From an uncultured Bacilli bacterium (GTDB lineage Bacteria > Bacillota_I > Bacilli_A > RF39 > UBA660), in contig CALVSY010000016.1 in the NCBI GenBank assembly GCA_944359725.1, forward strand, positions 1 through 33,567: a stretch of 33,567 bases of DNA, read 5' to 3'. This document shows positions 8,791 through 16,242 of this stretch, one piece after another. Below the pieces are notes generated by a model. It worked only from the letters and a program-made list of their open reading frames with translations. It had not been told where the DNA came from and searched no databases. Position 1 is the first letter of the stretch, and every line of letters starts with the position of its first letter. Made by a program: the position numbers and the translations under genes.

Positions 8791-10641
8791 TTGATAACGG
8801 GTTTAATACTTACGATTGGAAGTTTACTTTTCGTAATACTTTTATTTATTGTATACTTTTCAAAACAACGTTTTTTACAAATCAGAAATAAAATATATAG
8901 ATACATGTTAGTGGTTGAACTTGTTTTACTTTTAAGTGAGATTATATCAAGTCTTTTAATTGTATACCTAGACAATACTTTTATCAACATTCTTTTGCTT
9001 AGAATCCACTGGTCTACTGGTATTATCTGGTTTTCACTTCTTTATTACTATAGTATGGTATTTATTAGTAATCTTCAAGCGGATAACTTATGGCAAATAA
9101 TAACATATGATAAAAAAACAAAAATAATGAGTGTAATATTTGTAATTGCAGGTTTTGTTTATTTCTTTATTCCGTTTGACATGCCAAATAAAGACAATAT
9201 ATCTTACATACCAGGAGCTGCTTCTTATTATGTTTTAGGTTTTTGTGCTTTTTGTGTTTTTGCAATTGTATTTTATATTTTTAAACATGGTAAAAAAGCA
9301 AACGTAAGGCAAAGAATATCAGTTTGGATTATGTTGATAGAGTTGGTTGTTATATTCCAACTTCAAATATTATTTCCTAATATTGCTATTTCGGCGATTG
9401 GAGCAGCATTACAAATGTTCTTCTTATATTTTAACATTGAAAATCCGGATTTAAAAATAATTAAAGATATTGAGGCGGTAAAAGAAGATATTGAAAGGTC
9501 AAGTAAGGCTAAGACTGACTTTTTATCTAATATGTCTCATGAAATAAGATCGCCAATGAACGCGATAGTTGGATTTAGTGAAACCTTACTTAACGATCCT
9601 AATTTTGATGAGGCAAGTGCAAGATCTGATATAAAACATATTTCTTCAGCGGGTAGTAATTTGCTTGACATAATAAATAATATTTTAGATATTTCAAAAA
9701 TTGAATCAGGAAAAGAAACGTTAGATGAAAAAGAGTATTCTCTAGGAAACGTAGTAATGGAATTATCTAGCATTATAGAGGCAAGATTAGGCGATAAGCC
9801 AATTAAGTTTATAATTGATTTTGATAAGGACATTCCATCAAAACTATATGGAGATAAATCTAAGATATTTCAAGTTTTACTTAATATTTTAACTAACGCG
9901 GTTAAATATACAGAAGTAGGAAAAATCAAATTAACGGTTAATGGAATCAAAGAAGGTAATTTTGAAAAACTTCATTTTAAGGTATCTGATACTGGATATG
10001 GAATAAAAAAAGAGGATTTTAACAAACTATTTGAAAAGTTTTCAAGGTTAGATAACGCAACAAAAAACGAAATAGAAGGAACTGGACTTGGACTTGTAAT
10101 AACGAAAAAGTACGTAGATTTAATGAATGGTAAAATTTGGTTTGAAAGCGAGTGGGAAGTTGGAACAACATTCTACGTTGAAATATCTCAAAAGATAATT
10201 GATGAAACCTCTATTGGAGATATTAAAGAGCCAATAAAAAGTGATGATGAAATAAAGTTCATTGATTGTTCTAATTATAAAGTTTTAATTGTTGATGATA
10301 ACAAGTTAAATTTAAAAGTAGCATCAAGGCTTTTAGGTAAGTATAATTTTAAGATAGATACCGTATCATCAGGCGAAGAGTGCATATATAAAGTAAAAGA
10401 AGGAACTCATTACGACATGATCTTTTTAGATCACATGATGCCCAATTTAGATGGTATAAAAACCCTTCATATAATAAAGAAATTAGAAGGTTATGACGTG
10501 CCTCCGGTAGTTGCGTTAACCGCAAACGCGATTACTGGTATGAAAGAGATGTACTTAAAAGAAGGATTTGATGAATACTTATCTAAACCAATTAATATTT
10601 CAGAGTTAAATAAAATTATTAACAAATATTTTGACAAATAA
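8791..10641 (+). CDS. Hybrid sensor histidine kinase (intact)
   Basis: A protein of 616 residues with six or seven N-terminal membrane segments (residues 1-215). A HisKA domain has His250 in NMSHEIRSPM, a complete HATPase domain follows (N369 in LTNAVKYT, DTGYG at 400, an F box, GTGLGL at 430), and then a receiver with FLDHMMPNLDG. All catalytic motifs are present, unlike its upstream paralog. The start is TTG at 8791, with AGGTGAT (8781-8787) just upstream and only 14 bases after the previous stop. Its receiver should pass phosphate through the Hpt protein to the receiver/HD-GYP-like protein. The sensory region has no recognisable ligand-binding domain, so the signal is probably membrane-linked and is unknown. 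It is the last gene of the operon, and its final codons contain the -35 box of the next promoter. Confidence 0.85.
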   Translation: MITGLILTIGSLLFVILLFIVYFSKQRFLQIRNKIYRYMLVVELVLLLSEIISSLLIVYLDNTFINILLLRIHWSTGIIWFSLLYYYSMVFISNLQADNLWQIITYDKKTKIMSVIFVIAGFVYFFIPFDMPNKDNISYIPGAASYYVLGFCAFCVFAIVFYIFKHGKKANVRQRISVWIMLIELVVIFQLQILFPNIAISAIGAALQMFFLYFNIENPDLKIIKDIEAVKEDIERSSKAKTDFLSNMSHEIRSPMNAIVGFSETLLNDPNFDEASARSDIKHISSAGSNLLDIINNILDISKIESGKETLDEKEYSLGNVVMELSSIIEARLGDKPIKFIIDFDKDIPSKLYGDKSKIFQVLLNILTNAVKYTEVGKIKLTVNGIKEGNFEKLHFKVSDTGYGIKKEDFNKLFEKFSRLDNATKNEIEGTGLGLVITKKYVDLMNGKIWFESEWEVGTTFYVEISQKIIDETSIGDIKEPIKSDDEIKFIDCSNYKVLIVDDNKLNLKVASRLLGKYNFKIDTVSSGEECIYKVKEGTHYDMIFLDHMMPNLDGIKTLHIIKKLEGYDVPPVVALTANAITGMKEMYLKEGFDEYLSKPINISELNKIINKYFDK

Positions 10642-10657
10642 TTTTATGTGTTATAAT
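10631..10657 (+). promoter_or_regulatory. Promoter of the lipoprotein gene
   Basis: TTGACA (10631-10636) lies in the last codons of the kinase gene, with TATAAT 15 bases later (10652-10657); a second TATAAT follows directly (10658-10663). Both boxes match the consensus, although the spacing is not the ideal 17. Confidence 0.55.
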
Positions 10658-10679
10658 TATAATTAGGAAGGTGATTAAA

Positions 10680-11126
10680 ATGAGAAACTTATCTAAGGTA
10701 TTACTTGTGTTGGTAGCACTACTTACCCTTACTGCTTGTGGTGCAAAAGAAGAAATAAGCGCAAATAACTTTAAAAGCATCATGGAAAAAGAGGATTTTT
10801 ATGTAACGGATATATCTGATGACATGGAGGATTCTAACATTAGTAAGGTATATACTGCTAATAACAAAGAATTTCAAATGGAATTTTACGTATTTAAAAC
10901 TGAAGAGACTGCAAAAGAAGCTTTTAATTCAAATAAAAAAATGTTTAACGAAAACAAAGAGTATAAAGGAAAAGAAAAAAACGAAGATACGTATGATGAG
11001 TATACCCAGGAAACAGGTGATTACTATAACGTATTAAAAAGGGTTGGAAAAACACTTTTATACGCATCGGTTAATGTGGATTATAAAGGTGATGTAAAAA
11101 GTGCGATTAACAAATTAGGATATTAG
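10680..11126 (+). CDS. Small lipoprotein of unknown function
   Basis: A protein of 148 residues with a classical lipoprotein signal: basic MRNLSK, a hydrophobic core and the lipobox LTAC followed by Gly, so it should be cleaved, lipidated and anchored outside the membrane. The mature part (about 125 residues) is rich in Lys and Glu and has no transmembrane segment; the pattern of alternating strands with a TEETAKEAFNSNKKMF helix resembles small exported domains found in many gut Firmicutes lipoproteins. I chose ATG 10680 over GTG 10671 because the latter lies inside the ribosome site AGGAAGG (10665-10671). It has its own promoter and terminator. Function unknown. Confidence 0.8.
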   Translation: MRNLSKVLLVLVALLTLTACGAKEEISANNFKSIMEKEDFYVTDISDDMEDSNISKVYTANNKEFQMEFYVFKTEETAKEAFNSNKKMFNENKEYKGKEKNEDTYDEYTQETGDYYNVLKRVGKTLLYASVNVDYKGDVKSAINKLGY

Positions 11127-11146
11127 AGCTAAAAGCTCTTTTTTTT
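11125..11146 (+). terminator. Intrinsic terminator after the lipoprotein gene
   Basis: AGAGCT and AGCTCT (11125-11130, 11134-11139) with a three-base loop and a T run. The stem overlaps the TAG stop codon. Confidence 0.8.
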
Positions 11147-11211
11147 AACTCTTTTAAAAATAATAGAGGAATTTTAAAAAAATAAGCGAATTATATATTA
11201 GGGAGGTATTT

Positions 11212-13542
11212 ATGCTAGAGTTAAGACACATAACAAAAAGTTATAAAACTGGTGATTTTAAGCAAGTAGCTTTAAATAACGTGAGTTTAAAATTTAGAAA
11301 AAACGAGTTCGTTATGATATTAGGTCCGTCAGGATCAGGCAAAACAACGCTTTTAAACATAATTGGTGGCTTAGATAGGTATGATTCTGGTGATTTGATT
11401 ATTAATAATAAGTCAACCAAGAAGTTTAAAGATAAGAACTGGGATGCATACCGAAATGCTTGCGTTGGTTTTGTTTTTCAAAACTATAATCTAATAAGTC
11501 ATATATCCGTTTATAAAAACGTTGAGATGGCCCTTACCTTAAGTGGTACTAAAACAAGCAAGAAAAAGAAAATGGTTATGGATGCACTAAAAAAAGTTGG
11601 ATTAGAAAGACATGCAAATAAAAAACCATCACAACTATCTGGAGGGCAGATGCAGCGTGTTGCAATAGCTCGTGCACTAGTTAATAACCCAGACATTATT
11701 TTAGCGGACGAACCAACCGGTGCATTAGACTCTAAAACCAGTGTTAAAATAATGAACCTAATAAAAGAAATTGCAAAAGATAAACTAGTTATAATGGTAA
11801 CGCATAATGATGAGCTAGCTAAAAGATACGCAAATAGAACGATAAAACTAAAAGATGGAAACATAATAAGTGATAGCAATCCATTAAATAAAAATAATGA
11901 AAAAAATAGTAAGTTTAAAATAAGAAAAACAAAGATGAGTTTCTTATCAGCAATTCTTTTAAGTTTAAATAACATAAGAACCAAAAAGGGAAGAACTTTT
12001 CTAACCGCGTTTGCATCCTCCATCGGCATAATTGGAATCGCACTTATTTTATCCATTTCAAACGGATTTAACAAGCAAATTGATGAGTATGAAAAAAACA
12101 CCATGTCATCTTTTCCAATCGCGATATCAAGTGTTGTATCTACCCTTGATGAAGAAGGACTAGAAGATAATAAAAACGCTTTTTCTGGTAAAGGAGAGTA
12201 TCCTAAGGAAGATGTTTTATACACTTATAGCCCGGATAAAAATAGTAAGGTTCATCAGAATAAAATAACCGAAGAATACGTTAATTATTTAAATAACATG
12301 GATGATGGAATGCTTAGTGCGATATCTTATTTTAGAATGACTAACTTTAATTTAATAACAACTAACGGAACAAATTATCAAACAGTTAATACCGGTAGTA
12401 TAAATTTTAGTGAGCTACCTCTTGATTTAAATGATAATTCTTACCTAGAAGATAATTATGATTTGTTAAGTGGATCGTATCCTGAAAGTTATACTGACGT
12501 TGTTTTAATAGTAGATAGTAAAAACAGAATAGATAAAAGTGTTTTAGATGCTTTATACATTGACTCTAGCAAAGAAAAAGTAAACTTTGATGAAGTGGTT
12601 GGAAAAGAATTTAAAGTGGTAAGTAATGATGATTATTATACTAAAGTAACGGATGGAATATTTACCGTTAATAAAGCATCTATGGATATATATAATAAAA
12701 GTGATATTACTTTAAGAATATCTGGAATAGTAAGAGGTAAAAAAGATAATGCTTTAGCATCTATCATGGATGCTCTTCAAGAGTCCATGGGATCATCATT
12801 ATTATCAAAAATAGGTTACTCAAACGAATTAATAGAAAAAATCGTAGAAGAAAACAAAGAAAGTGAAATTGTAAAAGCTCAAGAAAAATCAAATGGTGTT
12901 GTTTTCATGGGAAACTTAGGCTTTGATGCGGCCGGGATAACAAAGGATGAGGCACTTATGATGTTAGGTGCTAATACTACTCCGGTATCCATCAACATAT
13001 ACCCAAATAGCTTTGATAATAAAGATGAGATTATAAAGTATTTGGATAATTATAACAAAAATAAAAGTGATGAAGATAAAATAATATACACTGATTATGC
13101 AGAGCAAATAAGCAGTTTATCAAGTAACATAATGGACGGTATAACAATCGTATTAATCGCGTTTTGTTCTATTTCACTTGTTGTATCATCAATCATGATA
13201 GGAATAATAACTTATATATCAGTACTTGAAAGAACAAAAGAAATAGGAATATTAAGAAGTTTGGGAGCAAGAAAAAAAGATATAACCAGAGTGTTTAACG
13301 CAGAAACTTTAATAATTGGTATTATATCTGGAATAGTTGCAATTGTAATAACGTTAGTTTTATTAATTCCAATTAATAAAATATTATATGATTTAACTGA
13401 TTTAAAAAACGTTGGTGTGCTAAATCCAATGCATGCTGTAATACTTGTTATAATAAGCGTATTACTTACTCTTGTAGGAGGCTTTATACCTGCTAAAAGC
13501 GCATCTAAAAAAGATCCGGTAGAAGCACTAAGAAGTGAGTAA
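11212..13542 (+). CDS. MacB-type ABC exporter, ATPase-permease fusion
   Basis: A protein of 776 residues. Residues 1-225 are an ABC ATPase: Walker [11 protein letters not shown] loop VFQNYN, signature [15 protein letters not shown], Walker [13 protein letters not shown] and the H-loop MVTHND. After a linker comes a MacB/FtsX permease: one membrane segment at about 260-282, a large extracytoplasmic domain (about 285-640) and three C-terminal membrane segments, closing with [17 protein letters not shown], the usual FtsX-like end. MacB-type proteins act as mechanotransmitters that drive export of peptides, lipoproteins or antibiotics, not by passing substrate through the membrane domain. Having four membrane segments and a big outer domain separates it from the ten-segment BceB protein at 21120. 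GGGAGG (11201-11206) precedes the ATG. Substrate unknown; the lipoprotein gene just upstream could be a partner. Confidence 0.85.
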   Translation: MLELRHITKSYKTGDFKQVALNNVSLKFRKNEFVMILGPSGSGKTTLLNIIGGLDRYDSGDLIINNKSTKKFKDKNWDAYRNACVGFVFQNYNLISHISVYKNVEMALTLSGTKTSKKKKMVMDALKKVGLERHANKKPSQLSGGQMQRVAIARALVNNPDIILADEPTGALDSKTSVKIMNLIKEIAKDKLVIMVTHNDELAKRYANRTIKLKDGNIISDSNPLNKNNEKNSKFKIRKTKMSFLSAILLSLNNIRTKKGRTFLTAFASSIGIIGIALILSISNGFNKQIDEYEKNTMSSFPIAISSVVSTLDEEGLEDNKNAFSGKGEYPKEDVLYTYSPDKNSKVHQNKITEEYVNYLNNMDDGMLSAISYFRMTNFNLITTNGTNYQTVNTGSINFSELPLDLNDNSYLEDNYDLLSGSYPESYTDVVLIVDSKNRIDKSVLDALYIDSSKEKVNFDEVVGKEFKVVSNDDYYTKVTDGIFTVNKASMDIYNKSDITLRISGIVRGKKDNALASIMDALQESMGSSLLSKIGYSNELIEKIVEENKESEIVKAQEKSNGVVFMGNLGFDAAGITKDEALMMLGANTTPVSINIYPNSFDNKDEIIKYLDNYNKNKSDEDKIIYTDYAEQISSLSSNIMDGITIVLIAFCSISLVVSSIMIGIITYISVLERTKEIGILRSLGARKKDITRVFNAETLIIGIISGIVAIVITLVLLIPINKILYDLTDLKNVGVLNPMHAVILVIISVLLTLVGGFIPAKSASKKDPVEALRSE

Positions 13543-13544
13543 TC

Positions 13545-13949
13545 ATGAAAGTATTAAGTATTAAAGAACCTTTTGCATCATTAATATCTCTTAGTGTAAA
13601 GAAAATTGAAACAAGAAGCTGGAAAACTAATTATAAAGGTGAAATATACATTCACGCATCTTTAACCAAAAGTAAGATGGATGGTGAAAGAAAAGAAAAA
13701 CTGCTTAAGTTATTGCCGGATGATTATGAGTTTAAAATGGGTTATATTATTTGTAAAGGGTATTTAAAAGATTGTATTTTAATGGATGATGAGTTTTTAG
13801 AAAACATAAAAGAAGATAAAACGGAATTTTTGTGTGGACACTATGAAAAAGGAAGGTATGCTTGGGTAATTGATGATGTTAAAATATTAGATAAAAAAAT
13901 ACCTGCGAAAGGAAAACTAGGTATTTGGAATTTTAATCAAGAAAGTTAA
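13545..13949 (+). CDS. ASCH domain protein
   Basis: A 134-residue soluble protein. Its start (LSIKEPFASLI), the KKIETRSWKTNYKG segment, the following IHAS strand and the late RYAWVIDDV and PAKGKLGIWNF elements match the ASCH fold, a PUA-like beta-barrel with a proposed RNA- or nucleotide-binding cleft. Some ASCH proteins hydrolyse N4-acetylcytidine (the YqfB group), but this one is longer and the activity cannot be assigned from sequence. Its ATG lies two bases after the stop of the ABC exporter gene with no strong ribosome site, so it is probably translationally coupled to it. A terminator overlaps its last codons. Confidence 0.75.
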   Translation: MKVLSIKEPFASLISLSVKKIETRSWKTNYKGEIYIHASLTKSKMDGERKEKLLKLLPDDYEFKMGYIICKGYLKDCILMDDEFLENIKEDKTEFLCGHYEKGRYAWVIDDVKILDKKIPAKGKLGIWNFNQES

Positions 13950-13968
13950 AAATTTTCTTGATTTTTTA
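13935..13968 (+). terminator. Intrinsic terminator after the ASCH gene
   Basis: AATCAAGAAA (13935-13944) pairs with TTTCTTGATT (13954-13963) and a T run follows. The 5' arm is inside the last codons of the ASCH gene. Confidence 0.7.
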
Positions 13969-13986
13969 TTATCTTATGTATAAAAT
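13958..13986 (+). promoter_or_regulatory. Probable promoter of pyruvate kinase
   Basis: TTGATT (13958-13963), 17 bases, TAAAAT (13981-13986). The -35 box is built into the 3' arm of the preceding terminator, so the two signals share bases. Confidence 0.45.
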
Positions 13987-14024
13987 TATTAAGGAAAATA
14001 TTTTAAGAAAGAAGTATGATATTT

Positions 14025-15419
14025 ATGAAAAAAACAAAAATAATATGTTCATTAGGACCAAGTAGTTATGATGAGGACGTAATAACTAACATGGTAAATA
14101 ATGGAATGGACACTGCTAGAATAAATTTTTCTCATGCTAATAAAGATGAGGTTTTAAAAGTTATAACTACTTTAAAAAACGTAAGAGAAAAAACCAAGAA
14201 AAACGTAGCTCTTTTATATGATACAAAGGGACCTGAATTTAGGTGTGGTGATTTTAAAGATGGAGGTATAAACTTAATTCCAGGTAAATTGGTTGATATT
14301 GTAAAAGAAATGGTACTAGGTGATAGTGCACGTTTTAGCGTAAATCATCCTGATTGTCTTAACTACATAAATAAAGGTGATACCATCTTGCTTGAAAATG
14401 GTTTAATGAAGTTAGAGGTAATAGAAAAAAGTGATGATAAATTAACTTGTAAGATAATAGACGGAGGCTTTTTAGGTAATAAAAAAAGCATTAACGTACC
14501 AGGAGTTAACTTAAACATACCATTTATTAATGAAGCGGATAAGGAAGATATTTTATTTGCAATTGATCATGAGGCTGACTTTTTAGCACTTTCATTTGTT
14601 AGTGATGCTGAGGATGTTGAAAGGGTAAGAGAACTTTTAAAAGAACATAATAGTGATGCTTTAATAATAAGTAAAATAGAAAATAAAACCGCTATTAATA
14701 ATTTAAAGGAAATAATAGAAATTAGTGACGGTGTTATGGTTGCTCGTGGTGATTTAGGTGTTGAAGTTGCGATGGAAGAATTACCTTTCTATCAAAAAGA
14801 AATCATTGATGAAGCAAGAAGACAAGGTAAAATAGCAATCGTTGCAACCGAGATGTTAGAGTCTATGAAAAATAGTATAAGACCAACAAGAGCAGAGATA
14901 ATAGACGTTTCAAACGCTGTTTTAAATGGTGCTGATGCCGTTATGTTAAGTGGTGAAACAACCGTTGGAAAGTATCCTGCATTAACGGTTAAATGCATGA
15001 GTAACATTTGTAAAACAGCCGAAAAACATCTTAGTTATAACGTTGATTTTAAACATTTAAAAAAAGATTTTAAAAACGCAATATCATCAAGTGTTGTTGA
15101 AACATCTAACATACTAAACGCAAAACTAATAGTTGCAGCAACAATCTCTGGTAATACCGCAAAAGCAATAAGTAACCTAAGAAGTGGGGCACTAGTACTT
15201 GCAACTTGTACGTCTTATAAAACAGCAAGACGTCTAGCTTTAAACTTTGGAGTATATCCAAAAGTTACAAATGTTTATGATACGACCGATGAAATAGTTG
15301 ATGATGCAATAAAAAACGCAAAAGAGTTTATGGATCTAAAAGAAAATGACTACGTAATAATAACTGGTGCATTTCCTAAAAATAGTCCAACAAACTTTAT
15401 GAAGATAGAAAAAATATAA
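14025..15419 (+). CDS. pyk: Pyruvate kinase
   Basis: A protein of 464 residues that transfers phosphate from phosphoenolpyruvate to ADP in the last step of glycolysis. Family motifs in order: KKTKIICSLGPSS at the start, ARINFSHA, LYDTKGPEFR, a B domain (about 70-165), ISKIENK (catalytic Lys), VMVARGDLGVE (metal site), VATEMLESM, RPTRAE and MLSGETTVGKYP, then the C-terminal regulatory domain. It lacks the extra PEP-utiliser-like C-terminal domain found in Bacillus pyruvate kinase, as in most shorter forms. ATG 14025 is preferred because GAAAGAAG (14007-14014) is correctly spaced for it and only one base from the in-frame ATG at 14016. It is a single-gene unit with its own promoter and terminator. 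Confidence 0.95.
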   Translation: MKKTKIICSLGPSSYDEDVITNMVNNGMDTARINFSHANKDEVLKVITTLKNVREKTKKNVALLYDTKGPEFRCGDFKDGGINLIPGKLVDIVKEMVLGDSARFSVNHPDCLNYINKGDTILLENGLMKLEVIEKSDDKLTCKIIDGGFLGNKKSINVPGVNLNIPFINEADKEDILFAIDHEADFLALSFVSDAEDVERVRELLKEHNSDALIISKIENKTAINNLKEIIEISDGVMVARGDLGVEVAMEELPFYQKEIIDEARRQGKIAIVATEMLESMKNSIRPTRAEIIDVSNAVLNGADAVMLSGETTVGKYPALTVKCMSNICKTAEKHLSYNVDFKHLKKDFKNAISSSVVETSNILNAKLIVAATISGNTAKAISNLRSGALVLATCTSYKTARRLALNFGVYPKVTNVYDTTDEIVDDAIKNAKEFMDLKENDYVIITGAFPKNSPTNFMKIEKI

Positions 15420-15421
15420 AA

Positions 15422-15447
15422 CAAACCAAAAAGGTTTGCTTTTTTTA
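15422..15447 (+). terminator. Intrinsic terminator after pyk
   Basis: CAAACC (15422-15427) and GGTTTG (15433-15438) with a five-base loop, followed by a run of Ts. Confidence 0.8.
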
Positions 15448-15506
15448 TAAAAAAAATTAATTTTTAGGGGAATTTTAAAAGTTGTGGCTAATAATTAATA
15501 TGAGAG

Positions 15507-15562
15507 TAACCTAAGACCAAAGGTTAGATGTGCTTTCCCGATTTTTATGAAGAATAGAAAGC
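15507..15562 (+). promoter_or_regulatory. Structured leader of the type I toxin mRNA
   Basis: Two helices can form before the peptide gene. TAACCT (15507-15512) pairs with AGGTTA (15521-15526) across an eight-base loop. GCTTTC (15532-15537) pairs with GAAAGC (15557-15562), which lies directly next to the ribosome site GGGTGAT. The second helix would block translation of the full-length message, as in Fst/par-type toxins. Both elements recur in the convergent antisense RNA: TAACCT-AAG at 15507-15515 against TAACCTTAAG at 15723-15732, and GAAAGC at 15557-15562 against GAAAGC at 15714-15719. Because the two transcripts run in opposite directions, same-strand repeats in the DNA become complementary RNA. 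I could not assign a strong promoter; TAATAT at 15496-15501 is a weak -10 candidate. Confidence 0.55.
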
Positions 15563-15573
15563 GGGTGATGCCT

Positions 15574-15654
15574 ATGAAACAAGAAATTAAGTTTCTTAAA
15601 GTAATAGTAATCCTTTTAATTTTATTATTAGTGATACTAATATTTAAAATATAA
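15574..15654 (+). CDS. Putative type I toxin, 26-residue hydrophobic peptide
   Basis: The peptide starts MKQEIKFLK, continues as an unbroken run of about 14 Val, Ile and Leu residues and ends FKI: a single membrane helix with a basic N-terminal end, the build of type I membrane toxins. GGGTGAT precedes the ATG; an in-frame ATG at 15568 overlaps that site and is less likely. The gene sits between a structured leader and a 17-bp hairpin that ends both its message and an antisense RNA. The peptide does not match Fst, TxpA/BsrG or Ldr sequences that I know, so the family may be new. The toxin role is inferred from gene organisation, not from homology. Confidence 0.6.
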   Translation: MKQEIKFLKVIVILLILLLVILIFKI

Positions 15655-15744
15655 AAGAAAAAGCATACTTAACTGTTTGGGGGTAAGTATGCTTTTTCTT
15701 AAAAACTTTTAAGGAAAGCAGCTAACCTTAAGGTTGCTCTTTCT
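15650..15744 (-). ncRNA. Putative antisense antitoxin RNA, about 95 nt
   Basis: Predicted from a strong - strand promoter (start near 15744) and the bidirectional terminator (end near 15650). It contains a 12-base palindrome AACCTTAAGGTT (15724-15735) and the segment TGCTTTCC (complement of 15713-15720), which is the same as the toxin leader strand that covers the ribosome site and complementary to GAAAGC at 15557-15562. It is also fully complementary to the 3' hairpin of the toxin message. This arrangement (convergent RNAs, shared terminator, dispersed direct repeats) is that of the enterococcal pAD1 par locus. The ends are predictions. Confidence 0.6.
15655..15700. terminator. Shared bidirectional terminator of toxin mRNA and antisense RNA
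   Basis: A perfect 17-bp stem (15655-15671 with 15684-15700) and a 12-base loop (15672-15683). The stem carries TTTTTCTT at its 3' side on both strands. On the - strand the T tract continues into TTAT, so it serves leftward transcription even better than rightward. Confidence 0.85.
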
Positions 15745-15750
15745 ACTTAT

Positions 15751-15779
15751 ATTATATCTGAAATTAAATTTTATATCAA
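15751..15779 (-). promoter_or_regulatory. Promoter of the antisense RNA
   Basis: Read on the - strand: TTGATA (15779-15774), exactly 17 bases, TATAAT (15756-15751). No protein gene lies leftward on that strand, so this promoter is best explained by the antisense RNA. Confidence 0.65.
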
Positions 15780-15809
15780 CATAAAATAATAAGAATTGCG
15801 CATATTTTA

Positions 15810-15851
15810 TTGACAACTGTTATATACTGTTATATAATCAATATAACAGTT
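15810..15851 (+). promoter_or_regulatory. Promoter and operator of the GntR-ABC operon
   Basis: TTGACA (15810-15815), 17 bases, TATAAT (15833-15838) is a near-perfect promoter. It is embedded in an inverted repeat AACTGTTATAT (15815-15825) and ATATAACAGTT (15841-15851), and the arm sequence ACTGTTATAT is repeated directly at 15826-15835. A dimeric regulator bound here would cover both promoter boxes, so the GntR protein encoded next most likely represses its own operon until a ligand releases it. Confidence 0.75.
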
Positions 15852-15862
15852 AAGGAGGAAGT

Positions 15863-16240
15863 ATGAAACTAATTATAAGTAATAGTAGTAACGTTCCTAT
15901 ATATGAACAGATAAAAAATCAAATAATAGACCAAATACTAAATGATGATTTAAAAGAAGACGAAGCACTTCCATCCATTAGAACGCTTTCAGCGGACATT
16001 AAAATAAGTGTTATGACGATAAAGAAAGCTTATGATGAATTAGAGCATGATGGATACATCATAACAAGGCAAGGTAAAGGAAGCTTTGTTGCACCTAAGA
16101 ATTTAGAACTTGCAAAAGAACAGAAGAAAAAAGAAATAGAAGAGTATATAAACAAAATAGTTTCTATTTCAAAAATTTATAACATTGATAAAAAAGAAGT
16201 TTTAGATTTATTCAAATACATGTTTGAGGGAGAAAGTTAA
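15863..16240 (+). CDS. GntR family transcriptional regulator, YtrA subfamily
   Basis: A protein of 125 residues. Residues 8-75 form the GntR winged helix with the typical VPIYEQIKNQIIDQI, LPSIRTLSADIKIS and YDELEHDGYIITRQGKGSFV elements. The remaining 45 residues form only one or two helices, too short for a FadR, HutC or MocR effector domain. Such short proteins are the YtrA group, which control adjacent ABC transporters in response to cell-envelope antibiotics or peptides. AAGGAGG (15852-15858) precedes the ATG. An operator lies over the promoter, and the ATPase and permease genes follow directly, so it is a local autoregulator. Confidence 0.9.
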   Translation: MKLIISNSSNVPIYEQIKNQIIDQILNDDLKEDEALPSIRTLSADIKISVMTIKKAYDELEHDGYIITRQGKGSFVAPKNLELAKEQKKKEIEEYINKIVSISKIYNIDKKEVLDLFKYMFEGES

Positions 16241-16242
16241 TC

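Noticed and set aside
11511..12224. A 237-codon open frame on the - strand
   Set aside because: It lies entirely opposite the ABC exporter gene, whose motifs are unambiguous. The translation is a low-complexity Leu/Ile/Phe/Ser-rich run typical of the antisense of an AT-rich gene.
15481..15570. Leader before the 26-residue peptide considered as a riboswitch
   Set aside because: I recognise no known aptamer core, and the repeated elements in the antisense RNA explain the helices better.
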